This document shows, piece by piece, positions 12,106 through 23,275 of a stretch of DNA of 64,000 nt. The position numbers were made by a program, and so were the translations under genes. Source of the stretch: Procambarus clarkii (taxonomy: Eukaryota > Arthropoda > Malacostraca > Decapoda > Cambaridae); NCBI RefSeq assembly GCF_040958095.1, contig NC_091216.1, positions 8,140,073 to 8,204,072 on the forward strand. The letters run 5' to 3'. The notes under the pieces are model-generated. The model ran no database searches. It was not told the origin of the DNA and saw only the letters and a list, made by a program, of their open reading frames with translations. Numbering within the stretch: the first letter of the stretch is position 1; the number at the start of each line of letters is the position of its first letter.

Positions 12106-12116
12106 TGTTTGCTGGG

Positions 12117-12497
12117 TACCTCCTGGCCACACTCACCATCGTTACCTCCTGGTCACACTCACCATCGTTACCTCGTGGCCACACTCACCATCGTTACCTC
12201 CTGGTCACACTTACCTTCGTTACCTCCTGGTCACACTCACCTTCGTTACCTCCTGGCCACACTCACCATCGTTACCTCCTGGTCACACTTACCTTCGTTA
12301 CCTCCTGGTCACACTCACCATCGTTACCTCCTGGCCACACTCACCATCGTTACCTCCTGGCCACACTCACCATCGTTACCTCCTGGTCACACTCACCTTC
12401 GTTACCTCCTGGCCACACTCACCTTCGTTACCTCCTGGCCACACTCACCATCCTTACCTCCTGGTCACACTCACCATCGTTACCTCCTGGCCACACT
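12117..12497. repeat. 26-bp minisatellite, block 4
   Basis: About 14.5 units resuming at TAcctcctgg directly after the TIR element. It shares the cctcgtgg and caccttcg variants with block 3, so the two were probably one array. It ends at ctggccacac before a hairpin. Confidence 0.95.
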
Positions 12498-12508
12498 AGT
12501 AGTGTAAA

Positions 12509-12561
12509 GTGTGCCAGAACGCTGCAGTTTTGCTTTTTCCGATTGCAGCGTTCTGGCACAC
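12509..12561. repeat. Perfect 18-bp stem hairpin
   Basis: GTGTGCCAGAACGCTGCA (12,509-12,526) is the exact reverse complement of 12,544-12,561, with a 17-base loop. A third, partial copy (ctgcagcgttctggca) lies near 12,590-12,606. Probably the end of an inverted-repeat element; no partner or product is known to me. Confidence 0.75.
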
Positions 12562-13337
12562 CTGTTTTGAGTTAGCCCAGTGAGATTCACCTGCAGCGTT
12601 CTGGCAGTGTTTTTTCGTTACCCTAGTGACCCTTGCACAGACATCGCTAATGGTCAATGACGTCACCAGCTAGCCGCTCAGCGTTCCTGCACAGGCACAT
12701 TCAAGGGGATTAAAAAGCCGGTCTGTGAGTCGTGTGTTTTGCGTTACAGCAGTGGCCCCTGAAACCTAATGTATAATACCATCAACCCTAGTCTATTTTA
12801 AATTTCCTATTTACTTCCAACTATCGTCCATTGCAAAAGGGGAAGCAACAAAGAGCATGAACTAGCATGTATCTCAGCGTTCTCCCCTTGTTACCGAACC
12901 AGTATTTACCACGATTATTTTTTCCTAAATCTTAAACTTATCCAATTTATACCCATTGTTTCGTGTTCTGTCTCGCGTTGATACTTTTAATCGGCTATTA
13001 ATATCCCCCCTTTGTCATGTCAATTCATTCGCCCCTTTATCATGTCACCTCTATTTCTTCGCCTTATTAGATAATGTAATTTAAGCTTTGTCAATCTTTC
13101 TTCGGTGATTGCTTATTGAGCATTGGGTAAAATAAAAATGAAAACCTGCTATCATCCATTTATATGAAAACAGTCCCCTGCCAGGCATGGCGACTTCAAT
13201 GCGATTTCAGTACTAATCCAATATTGTAGCATAAATGCATAAATGTATATGCACGTGCATAAATAGCATAAATATATATGCACATCTTGCATTCGCTCAA
13301 AAAACATGCCTCCCACACCTTGCTGTAGAATATAACA
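12562..13337. other. Unclassified DNA with a PLE-like 3' tail
   Basis: No gene is recognised. Around 12,950-13,020 the sequence tacccattgtttcgtgttct, then gttgatacttttaat and tattaatatccccc, parallels the 3' untranslated part of the Penelope-like element at 51,045-51,110, so a decayed PLE tail on the plus strand is likely. The rest (13,130-13,337) shows nothing. Confidence 0.45.
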
Positions 13338-13419
13338 AATCAAAGTAAGTAATTATCAAGTAAGTAAGTAATTATCAAAAGAAGGCACCAAACCGGGAAG
13401 GCTATGTAAGTAAGTAAGT
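13338..13419 (-). repeat. Duplicated LINE 3' termini with (TAAG)n
   Basis: The terminal segment attatcaaaagaaggcacca followed by aaccgggaaggctatgt occurs here and again at about 13,423 and 14,251, each time preceded on the plus strand by taagtaagtaag or aaggaagg. On the minus strand these are LINE 3' ends with (CTTA)n or (CCTT)n tails, stacked one after another. Confidence 0.75.
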
Positions 13420-14240
13420 AAGTAATTATCAAAAGAAGGCACCAAACCGGGAAGGCTATGTAGCACCATCAAATACGCAAAATAATCAGAGGGCGCTAAA
13501 TATCACCAAGGATGCCAATACGAGAACAAAAACGCATAAGGCGAACGATATCAAAAGTATCCGAGTCACCAAGAATTCTATCGAGGGACAGGTGACAGCG
13601 AGGGGCGGTCGGAAAGCAAGACACACGCTCGTCCTGGAAGTCAGGACATTCAAGAAGGACATGCACGACCGTAAGAGGGACAATGCAACTAGGACAATAA
13701 GGAGCAGGGCGGCGCTCCATCAAGTGACCATGGGTTAAGCGAGTATGGCCAAGACGCAACCTCGCCAGAGCTGTTTCCCACCGCCGGTTACGGTGGAAGG
13801 AGGACGGCCACGAGGAAACACAACATTTAAGAGTACGTAGCTTGTTACCAGTAACAGACAACCAAGAAGCCTGCCAACGGGTAAGGACTGAGGAATGGAT
13901 AACCGGGTAAAAGTCGGAATACGGAATGCCTTTACGAGAGATGGGACAAGAGCGGACAGCTTCCTTAGCGGCAGCATCCGCACGCTCATTTAAAGACACG
14001 CCAATATGGCTGGGAACCCAACAAAACTCAACCGACTTAAATTTACTGTGAACGAGAAACAGCCAATGCTGGATCTCGACAACTACCGGATGAACTGGAT
14101 TAAAGCACCCGAGAGCCATGAGGGCACTACGAGAGTCAACAACAACCACAAAGGAAGACTGACAACGAGAAAGCAGGAGACGAAGAGCATAGAGAATAGC
14201 ATAAAGTTCCGCTGTAAAGATGCTAGTCTCCGGAGGCAAG
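13420..14240 (-). mobile_element. 5'-truncated second copy of the RNase H LINE
   Basis: It repeats the last 760 bases of the adjacent full copy (14,311-15,070) with only a few per cent differences, in the same orientation. The coding part (14,239 down to 13,496, 247 codons) begins inside the RNase H domain at PPETSIFTAEL and retains VVDSRSAL, PSHIGVSLNERAD and the C-terminal CPSC...H...C knuckle. It is cut at exactly 'ggaggcaag' (14,240), where the tail of the next copy begins. Confidence 0.85.
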
Positions 14241-14321
14241 GAAGGAAGGAATTATCAAAAGAAGGCACCAAACCGGGAAGGCTATGTAGCACCATCAAAT
14301 ACGCAAAATAATCAGAGGGCG

Positions 14322-17300
14322 CTAAATATCACCAAGGATGCCAATACGAGAACAAAAACGCATAAGGCGAACGATATCAAAAGTATCCGAGTCACCAAGA
14401 ATCCTATCGAGGGACAGGTGACCGCGAGGGGCGGTCGGAAAGCAAGACATACGCTCGTCCTGGAAGTCAGGACATTCAAGAAGGACATGCACGACCGAAA
14501 GAGGGACAATGCAACTAGGACAATAAGGAGCAGGGCGGCGCTCCATCAAGTGACCATGGGTTAAGCGAGTATGGCCAATACGCAACCTCGCCAGAGCTGT
14601 TTCCCACCGCCGGTTACGGTGGAAGGAGGACTGCCACGAGGAAACACAACATTTAAGAGTACGTAGCTTGTTACCAGTAACAGACAACCAAGAAGCCTGC
14701 CAACGGGTAAGGACTGAGGAATGGATAACCGGGTAAAAGTCGGAATATGGAATGCCCTTACGAGAGATGGGACAAGAGCGGACAGCTACCTTGGCGGCAG
14801 CATCCGCACGCTCATTTAAAGACACACCAATATGGCTGGGAACCCAACAAAACTCAACCGACTTAAATTTACTATGAACGAGAAACAGCCAATGCTGGAT
14901 CTCGACAACCACTGGATGAACTGGATTAAAGGACCCGAGAGCCATGAGGGCACTACGAGAGTCAACAACAACTACAAAGGAAGACTGACAACGAGAAAGT
15001 AGGAGACGAAGAGCATAGAGAATAGCATAAAGTTCCGCTGTAAAGATGCTAGTCTCCGGAGGCAAGCGACACATATAAGTGCGATCAGGAAAAACAACAG
15101 AGTAGCCAACACCGTCCGCTGACTTAGACCCATCGGTGAAGACAGAAACGGACCGGGAGTGAGAAGAAAAGTGCTCGAGGAAAAGGCGTTTTAGAACTGT
15201 AGGAGGGGTAAAAGCTTTAGTGATACGAGTCAAGGATGTACAAAACCGCGGAAGAGGGACCCTCCACGGGGGCAAAGAAGGAACAACACGAGGAGAAACA
15301 TCAGAAATACGAACGGAAAGAGAATCCTGTAGGCGAGATAACCGGACAGAAAGAGGGAGGTGGTGAAGAGGAACAGGAACCGCAGGAGGGGTAAAAGTTA
15401 AAGCACGACAGAGGCGAGAGGAAGGATGTTGCAAGGACCGCGCAAGATAGCGAAGACAGTAGCGATCACGGCGGTCCTGGAGAGACAGGAAGCCAGTGTC
15501 AACATACAAGCTAAGGACGGGAGTCGAACGAAAGGCACCAGAACTGAGGCGCAACCCAGTATGGTGCAAAGCATCAAGACGGCGAAGAGTAGAAGGAGAA
15601 GCAGACGAGTAAGCAGGGCAACCATAATCGAGCTTAGACAGGACGAGAGAGGAATGTAAAGCAAGGAGAGTGCGCCTATCTGCCCCCCAAGAAGTATGGG
15701 ACAAGACCCGAAGGAGGGTAAGGGACTTAGAGCACTCAACACGGAGGTAAGAGATATGGGGAGACCAAGACAAACGAGTGTCAAGGAATAACCCCAAAAG
15801 CTTCGCGGAATCTTTGTATTCAAGGGGATGACCATAAAGTGACAAAGAGGGACGAAGAACAACCCGTTTCCGCGTAAAAGTCATGGCACAAGTCTTAGAA
15901 GTAGAGAACTTGAAGCCATGACCTGTGGCCCAAGACGACACGGCATCAATCGCAAGTTGAAGCCGGCGTTGAAGGAGAGGCGAATCATCACCCTGACAAC
16001 AAAGGGTAAGATCATCGACATAGAGAGCGGAGAAGACACCAGAAGGAAGAGAGGAAAGAAGACCATTGAGGGCAACCAGAAAAAGAGTAGTGCTCAGAAC
16101 ACTACCCTGGGGCACACCTTCGTATTGCTGAAAAGAGGGAGAGAGAGCGGTACCAAGGCGCACCCGAAAGGAACGACGAGAGAGGAAGCTGCGGAGAAAG
16201 AGAGGGAGATGACCACGAAGGCCAAAAGAATGAAGTTGAGATAGGATATGATAACGCCAAGTGGTGTCGTAAGCCTTTTCTAGGTCAAAAAGGACGGCAA
16301 CAACGGAGGTCTTCGCAGCAAAAGCAGTACGAATATAGACCTCCAAGTTCACCAGGACATCTGTCGTGCTGCGGCACTTGCGGAAACCAAATTGAGAAGG
16401 GGAGAGGAGGTGATGGTGTTCCAGGAACCACATCAGACGAACGTTAACCATACGTTCAAAGAGTTTGCAGACACAACTTGTGAGAGCAATAGGGCGAAAG
16501 TCCTTAGGGGAAGTACCCAGAGACCCCGGTTTGCGAACAGGGAGGACAACGGCATCGAGCCAGTCCTCAGGGACTGACGACGACTCCCAGATCCGATTAT
16601 ACAGACTCAGTAAATACTGAGACGTGCTCGGAGGGAGATGGCGAAGCATCTCATAATGAATACCATCGGAGCCCGCCGCCGTAGAACCGCAGAGGGCCAG
16701 GGCAGAACGAAGTTCAGAGAGAGAGAAGGGATCATTATAGGGAAGCTGAAGATGAGTGCAGAAATCTAAAGGACGAGACTCAAGGACAGGTTTACGAAGA
16801 AGGAAAGATTGGGGAAGATGAAGACCAGAGCTAACAGAAGAAAAGTGGGAACCCAGTTCGGAAGCGACCTGCAACGGGTCCGCCACAAGAGTATCATGGA
16901 GGTGAAGGACCAGTGAAACATCGGGAACGAACTTACCCGCTATCTTGCGGATACGCTTCCAGATCTGGGCCAGAGGGGTTTCGGACGTAATTGTCGAGAC
17001 ATAAGATGCCCAACATTCACGTTTAGCCGTACGGATGGCCCTACGGGCCACCGCACTCGCTTTCCGAAAGAAAAGAAAAGAATCGGTCGTCTGCCTACGG
17101 TGGTGCTTCTTCCAGGCTGCACGCTTACAGCGGACAGCCCGAGCACAGTCCGCATTCCACCAGGGAACGCACTTCCGTGGACCCCGAGAGGAAGAGCGAG
17201 GAATAGAGCGGAGGGCAGCGTCGAAGACAGTGTCATGAAAAAGGAGGAGAGCGCGAGAGAGGGGCAGAAGGGAGAGGTCAGAGAGAGTAGCACTGAGGGA

Positions 17301-18048
17301 AAATAGGGTCCAGTCCGCCTTAGCAAACTGCCACCTAGGGAAAGAGAGGGAAGGGCGAAAAGAGAAAAAGGAAACAAGGATGGGGAAATGATCACTTCCA
17401 TGGAGGTCATCAAGAACCTGCCATGTGAAATCTAAGTAAAGAGAAGAAGAGCAGAGAGAAAGATCAAGACAAGAAAGGGTGCGAGTTCGAGAGTCCAAAT
17501 GAGTGGGCTCACCAGAATTCAGAAGAGACAGGGAAGAAGAGAGGAGAAACGGCTCAAGGAGGCGACCCCGGGTATTCGTCAGAACGTCACCCCAAAGAGA
17601 ATGACGACAATTGAAGTCACCCAGCAGGAGCACAGGCTCCGGCAAGGAGTCTAGGAGGTGTTTCAAATCAGGAAGAGAGAGCGGGACACTCGGGGGGAGA
17701 TAAATGGAACAAACTGTGTACCATTTCCCCACAAAGATACGAGCAGCAGAACAATGGAGAGGCGAAGGAAAAAGTAAAGGAACAAAGGGAACATCAGCCC
17801 GAATCAAGAGAGCAGAAGAATTAGAAGCCCCAGCAATGGCTGGGGGGGGGGGAGAGAAAGGAATAGCCACGAAAACGACCAGGACGAGCACCAAGCATCG
17901 GCTCCTGGAGACAGACACAAAGGGGCGAAAACCGCGAAACCAGAAGTTGGAGTTCGAGGAAATTGGCGTAATAACCTCGAACGTTCCATTGAAGAATGGA
18001 CAACGACGAGAAGAGAAAGGACAAAAACAGAGAACAAGGAAGAAACAA
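14322..18048 (-). pseudogene. LINE pol: endonuclease, RT, RNase H (one frameshift)
   Basis: The enzyme nicks target DNA and copies the LINE RNA. The start of the AP endonuclease (SILQWNVRGYY, then LQEP with the catalytic Glu) lies in the frame opening at 18,048. The rest lies in the frame open from 18,062 to 14,322 (1,246 codons); the two join at the G11 run at 17,842-17,852, where a one- or two-base length error breaks the gene. In the long frame: LLLGDFNCRHSLWGD (about 146-159), GSDHFPI (222-228), RT FDLEKAYDTTW (592-602), GVPQGSVLS (649-657), YVDD (681-684), RNase H TDGS (976-979), AE (1009-1010), VDSR (1033-1036) and NERAD (1083-1087), then a C-terminal CX2C...H...C. All catalytic residues are kept, so the copy is young, or the homopolymer is a sequencing error. 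Confidence 0.85.
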
Positions 18049-18071
18049 AGGCGAAAGACCAACAGAGCACG

Positions 18072-19997
18072 TTAAAGAATATCAGGGTCGGGATCAGGGT
18101 CAGCAAAGTCAGGGTTAGGGGGCATGGGTAAACTGAGCAAAGACGGAGGGAAGGAAACGGGAGAACAGATCAGAGGTGGGCGGGCAGGGTCCGGAGGAGG
18201 AGGAGGAGGAGGAGACAACGGAGAGGAGCAGTCAAGGACAGCAGCAGGAAGAGGGGGAGTAGAAAGAGAGGAGCGCACCCCAGCAAGAGCAGCAACCGAA
18301 AGGGAAGCAGGGGCCAAAGAAACCTCCATAGCAGGAACAGGGGGCGCAAGCACTGAAACGGGAGGGGAAGGAGCAACAGAGCCAGAAGGAGGAGCTGAGG
18401 AAGAAAGCGAAGCCTTCTTACCCGCCGGGGAAGAGGAAGGAGAGGAGCCAGGCTTACGCTTCTGACTTAAAGAGACCGGTGTCCCAGCAACTACGTACCG
18501 GGCAACGGATTCCAGTGTCTCAACAGGAGAAGCCGAACGAGAGCACACACGACGGCCGTTAGGAGAGCGATGGACATCCGCCCGCACCGACAGGCGGCGG
18601 GGAGAGCCGATAGATGGAGGAAGAGGATGGGAAGGAGGATCGGAGGGGGACGAGGAAGAAGACACAGAAGACACGACAGACCGGGTAGAAGGCAGGGGAA
18701 CCCCAGACAGAGGACCAGGAGGAGGATCCTTCGGGAGAGAACCCAAAGGGACAGAGGAGGGGGCAGTGGGCGCATCAGGGTCCAAGGCCTGGAAACGGTT
18801 GTGAGTCTGAGGAAGGCGGGAAGGACGAGGAGAGGAAGAGCGCAACATGCGAGCATAAGAGATATTAGCATAAGGCGGGAGCCGGCGAACCTGGCGCCTC
18901 GCCTCAGGAAAAGATAAACGCTCCCGGTGCTTCAAGTTGAGGACGGCTGCCTCAAGCTTGTAATGGACACACGCACGGGAGAAGGTAGGATGGGCCTCAC
19001 CGCAGTTGAGGCAACGAGCCTGGGGAGAAGCGCACTCCGACTTAGAGTGACCTTCGCCACCACACAAAGGACAGAGAGAGACAGTCCCGGAGCAGCGGAG
19101 GGCACCATGCCCAAACCTCCAGCACTTGTTGCAGAGCCGAGGAGAAGGAATGTACTCCTGGACAGAGCACCTGGCACCAGCAAGAATGACAGAGGGTGGA
19201 AGGGTCCTACCATCAAAGGTAATCTTCACAACCCGGAGGGGCTGACGGCGACTACCACGAGGGGGACGAGTAAACGTGTCCACCTGGAGAATAGAATGGC
19301 CCTGGGCAGCGAGGATATGTCGAATATCGTCGTGGCAGTCGCGTAGGTCCCGAACACCGGTCGCAACATGGGGCGGGAGCAAAATAGTGCCAACACTGGC
19401 ATTCAACTGGACGTTCTTCGAGACCCGAACGGGGGTCTCGCCAAGGCAGGATTAGGCAGCCAAGCGGGAAGCAGCATCCTGAGAAGGAGCAGCAACGACA
19501 CGCGTACCGAGACGAGTGGGGTTAAAAGTAATGGAGGCATCCACGGAATCAATGAGATGTCGATGAAGGGAGAAATCGTCAGGAGGCGCAGAATCAAGAG
19601 GGAGGAGATCAAAATATTTGGCCCACGAAGCGGGACCAAACAAGGCTTGATAGGTAGCAGAACTGGAAGGAATCGAGCGAGGGCGGCCGTGACGAAGACG
19701 GCGGTGAGAACCCCCAGAGAGAGAGGGGTTAAAAGGCGCAGTAGTAACAACTAGAGAAGGAGCCGCGCCAGGGGACGAGGTAGTCACCACTGGGGGCTTG
19801 GGGCTCGACCCAACCACAGAGGAGGGAGGGGAGCCAGGGGAAGGAGTCAGAGAGGCCAAAGGAGGAGCAAGGTCGGGGCCCAATGCAGCGGAGGCTACAG
19901 AGCCCGGTCTTCCAATACGGACCGACTCGGGGGCTTGGTCGCCCACCCCACGAGCCTGAAAAGGTAAGCCAGAAACAGCCGAAACAGGGGTTATCAT
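18072..19997 (-). pseudogene. LINE gag with three CCHC knuckles (one nonsense codon)
   Basis: The nucleic-acid-binding ORF1 protein of the same LINE. The frame opens at 19,997, and TAA at 19,454-19,452 (codon 182) interrupts it; the same frame then continues without break to the stop at 18,072, about 640 codons in all. After a Ser/Pro-rich N-terminus come FDGRTLPPSVILAG and the knuckles CNKCWRFGHGALRC, CPLCGGEGHSKSEC and CLNCGEAHPTFSRAC (about 19,135-19,000), followed by a basic Ser/Pro-rich tail. The stop lies about 24 bases upstream of the pol start, a usual gag/pol spacing for I-group LINEs. Confidence 0.85.
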
Positions 19998-20545
19998 CTT
20001 GACGAAATTACGAATTCACTCACGAATGTGCCCCCACACCCACCATGGAGCCACAATTAGAGGCAGGACACCCAACAAGACGCTATCGCCGATCTTGCCG
20101 GGGCCTCCTAGGGGTGCGTCGTGAGTATACGCCCCACAAACGCCACCTTAAGAAACCGACAGTCCGTCGAGATCGGGTTCAGTGACGAAAGGGGGATTGA
20201 CAATAAAAGGTTCCCCTCGCTCTCGACGTCGGGTACTACAGTTCTACGGGTGCAAGAGTATGCCTCCTCAAGCACCCGGGCGTCAAAATAGAAGAAGTCC
20301 AAGGGAAGAACCAGAACGAGCAAAAGGTCGGCATGAAACGGCAAGCAGATAGGAGAAGAGGGGGGAGAAAAACGAAACAGAAGGAAAAGGAAAAGATGCC
20401 CAGCAGAATTGGAGAGGACGGCAGCAGGAGCACAAGGCTAGGAAAGGACAGAGGACTGTCCCAAGGAGCATCACACTCCGACAGCCGCCCACTAAGTCCC
20501 CACACAGCGACAACGAGCTGAGCGGGGAGGGGGGAACCTTGGACT

Positions 20546-21580
20546 AGCAAGCACTGGGGCGGAAGCTAAGATCAATTTCAAATTTTTTAATGCCTCTGCA
20601 CAGTCTGATGACCACTTAAATTTAACAGCCTTCCACAACAAGTCTGTGAGAGGAGTGGCCACACTGGAAATGTTCTGACAAAAGCGTCGATAGTATGCAC
20701 ACATACCGATAAATCGTTGAATGTCCTTTTTAGACTGAAGCACGGGATACTCCAGAATGGCACTGATTTTATGTTGCCGAGGTAACACTTTTCCTTGGCC
20801 CACTTCATAACCGAGGTACGTCACTGTGCCTTGGCCAAAATGACACTTTTTTGCATTTAAGGTAAGATATACCTTTTTCAATTTTGCGAACAACTGGTGT
20901 AACCTAGCTATGTGGTCAGCCCAATTACTGTCAAAGAGCACGATATCATCTAAATACGCCCGACAATTTGGCACATTAGCAAGCAAAGAGTTCCCGAGTC
21001 TCTGGAACGTGGCAGGGGCATTACACAAGCCGAACGGTAACACTTGATACTCAAAAACACCCTTGGGTGTCACGAACGCAGTTAGTTGTTTAGCACGTTC
21101 AGTGAGTGGGATTTGATAGTACCCCCTTGAGAGATCGAATTTCGAGACATACGTGGCCTTCCCGATTTCATCGATGCAGTCCTCGAGGAGGGGCAGCGGA
21201 TAGGCATCCAGAATGGTCACCTTGTTGAGCTGCCGGTAGTCGGTGCATAATCGCCAGGAGCCGTCTGGTTTAGGGACCAAAAGGCAGGGCGAGCACCAAG
21301 CGCCCTGGCTCGGCCGGATGAGGCCGTGCTGGAGCAAGAAGTCGACCTCCTTCCGTACGATGGCCTTCTTTTCTGGACTCATCCGATAGGGTTGAAGGCG
21401 AATGGGGGTGTAGTCCGTCAACTTGACATCATGGCAAATGGCATCAGTCTGGGTCGGGACCTCCCCGAACAGACTGGAGAATTCATCAACCAACGACTGC
21501 ACCTCTTCACGTTGGGCCATCTGCAAATGGGACAGTCCCTCATCCACAGCATTCACAGAACTAGAATTATTGAGAATGAG
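20546..21580 (-). pseudogene. Gypsy reverse transcriptase, cut before RNase H
   Basis: The RT domain copies genomic RNA to cDNA. Visible in order: PSLFGEVP-type start (SSLFGEVPTQTDAICHD), GLIRPSQGAWCSPCLLVPK, DGSWRLCTDYRQLNKVT, FDLSRGYYQIPL, AFVTPKGVFEYQVLPFGLCN with APATFQRL, the catalytic YLDDIVLF, and the thumb KKCHFGQGTVTYLGYEVGQG, ending FIGMCAYYRRFCQN and APVLASP. The frame then runs into LINE 5' sequence, giving a chimeric C-terminus of about 15 residues. A one-base frameshift near 21,590 separates it from the integrase tail directly upstream. Confidence 0.85.
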
Positions 21581-21584
21581 ATTA

Positions 21585-22700
21585 GTTGGGTCCCCAGAAC
21601 ATCATCCCCTCCCTCACTGGAAATGGAAACATTGGTTAGTGCAATAGGCCTGGGGCCCTGGAACTTTTTCAGCCGATTTAAGTGTACGAGCATTACCTGG
21701 TTACGCTTGTCAGAGTGTCTCACTTTGTACGTGAGGTCCCCAGTCTTTTCTGTTACAATGTAGGGGCCCTCGTACTTGTGGGACAGTGTTCCCTAGTCGA
21801 GGCATTAATACCAGGACAGGGTCGCCAGGGTGAAATACCCGCCACTTAGCCGTATCATCGTTTCGTTCTTTCATCTTTTCTTGGGCCTTCCCATGATACT
21901 TTAGTGCCGCTGCCTTGCAGTCCTCGAGTCTCTGGTGGTGTTGCGCAAAGAAAGCCGAACCTTCGGTTAACGTTACGTTCCCTAACAGATTCTCCTGTAA
22001 CATTTGCAAGGGTCCACGAACTTTATGGCCAAAGAGTAACTCAAAAGGAGAACAACCCTGTGAACTTTGTAATCCCTCTCTAGCCGCAAACAAAACATAC
22101 GGTAAATTCTCATCCCAGAAAGTGTGGGAACTCTCGCACGATGTCTACAACATCTCCTTCAGAGTTAGATGGAAACGTTCAATTACCCCCTGACTGTGGA
22201 TGGTATGGGCTGGAAACCTTATGAGTTATTCCATGGTCCTTACAAAATTGTTAAAAAAATATCAGACTTAAAGTTAGTACCATTGTCAGTTTGCACGACC
22301 CGAGGCAGTCCAAAAGTGGAAAAAAATTGCAACATATGAGCAACAACAGTCTTTGCTCGGATGTTCCTTACAGCAAAAGCCTCTGGGTAACGAGTCGTGA
22401 TACACATCATCGTGATTAGGTAAATATTACCAGACTTAGTTCTGGGTAATGGTCCAACACAGTCCATTACCACATGAGAAAATGGTTCCTCCAGCACAAC
22501 AATAGGGCTTAGAGGAGCTTTAGGTGGAGTCTGGTTTGGTTTCCCCACCAGTTGGCACACAATACATGCATTGCAAAATTTTGCCACATCGCTTTTCAGC
22601 TAGGGCCAGAAAAAATACTTTAAGATTTTGTGATACGTAATATTAATACCATGATGTCCCCCCATAGGATCATCATGAGCAGCTGCCAAAACTCTTTCTC
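21585..22700 (-). pseudogene. Gypsy integrase
   Basis: The integrase inserts element cDNA into the host chromosome. An HHCC zinc finger is visible (HDDPMGGHHG ... CNACIVC), with an in-frame stop between its halves near 22,598. The DDE core follows: VVMDCVGPLP (first Asp), VQTDNGTNF (second Asp) and GVIERFH (Glu), with another stop shortly after (LKEML*TSC). FAAREGLQSSQGCSPFELLFGH and FHPGDPVLVLMP are typical of the C-terminal part, and the GPYIVTEKTGDLTYKVRHSD segment resembles the C-terminal domain found just ahead of RT in Gmr1-type elements. Frameshifts near 22,230 and 21,790 also break it. Confidence 0.8.
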
Positions 22701-22730
22701 TATAGCAGGTCGGCAACATAACCTGGTGGA

Positions 22731-23222
22731 CTACCTCCCACTCATTTGACAAGGAGCACTCTGTGGTCTCCATTTTCTCATCAAAATCAGATTATTGTAG
22801 TAGTACCCAGTTGCTGCGTCTACAATTTCCTCCATAGAGACGGCTGCCTCATGACAATCTGCAAGACTGGGGTCAGCTTTCTGTAACTTACTCAAGGAGG
22901 CGTCCAGACCTTGGTCAGATGCTATTGGCCGAGGCTCAACAGTGTTCTCCTCCACCTCCCCACTACTCTTGGTAGGTGGCGGTGGCAGGCTCTCCACAAT
23001 GTCCTCGGCCACGTCATCGAGTCAGGCCATGAATGTGTCCGCGAGGTCCACTTGGTTTTCACCACTCGGAAAGTTCCTCGTGTCCTCGGGATTTACCACC
23101 TTGGCAAGCACAGGGCTGCCCTTACATTTAAGTCCCATAGACCTGGCCACAGCGCACGCAGGGTACACAACATTATCCTCTGCGGCGGGTGGATCCAGGC
23201 AAACCTTAGGGGTAGGCAACAT
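22731..23222 (-). pseudogene. Gypsy protease-integrase linker
   Basis: Translations VCLDPPAAEDNVVYPACAVA and, in a following segment, LDASLSKLQKADPSLADCHE and YYYNNLILMRKWRP. The last two match the style of the region ahead of the integrase zinc finger in gypsy elements (list of 'QKADP' and 'LMRKW'). Stops at about 23,022 and 22,731 break it. No catalytic motif. Confidence 0.6.
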
Positions 23223-23275
23223 AATAGGCAGTTTGGAGTCCCCTACCTTATCTCCTGCTAAATCATTACCAACTA

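Larger units (their letters stand above)
6589..12116. mobile_element. Candidate 5.5-kb TIR element with TA duplication
   Basis: The left end CCCAGCAAACA (6589-6599) is the reverse complement of the right end at 12,106-12,116, except at the last base or so. Both ends abut TA (6587-6588 and 12,117-12,118). Outside them the minisatellite reads catcgtTA and TAcctcctgg, so excision with one TA would restore exactly one 26-bp unit. No transposase is visible. The interior holds AT-rich unique DNA, a G-rich array and a CT-rich array. Alternative: two short elements of one family, or an inversion between them. TA duplication is usual for Tc1/mariner-type and some Harbinger-type elements; I cannot assign the family. 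Confidence 0.6.
14241..20545 (-). mobile_element. Near-complete RNase H-bearing LINE (I-group type)
   Basis: A 6.3-kb non-LTR retrotransposon: 5' region about 20,545-19,998, gag frame 19,997-18,072, pol frame 18,048-14,322, short 3' end with (CCTT)n tail at 14,241-14,250. Gag has three CCHC knuckles; pol has AP endonuclease, RT, RNase H and a C-terminal zinc knuckle. That set is characteristic of the I group of LINEs. Only two breaks are evident: one nonsense codon in gag and one frameshift at an 11-base homopolymer in pol. Its 5' end is fused to a gypsy RT. Confidence 0.85.

Noticed and set aside
15398..17413. Plus- and minus-strand frames of 60-160 codons inside the LINE pol region
   Set aside because: They are shadows of the 1,246-codon pol frame in other phases.
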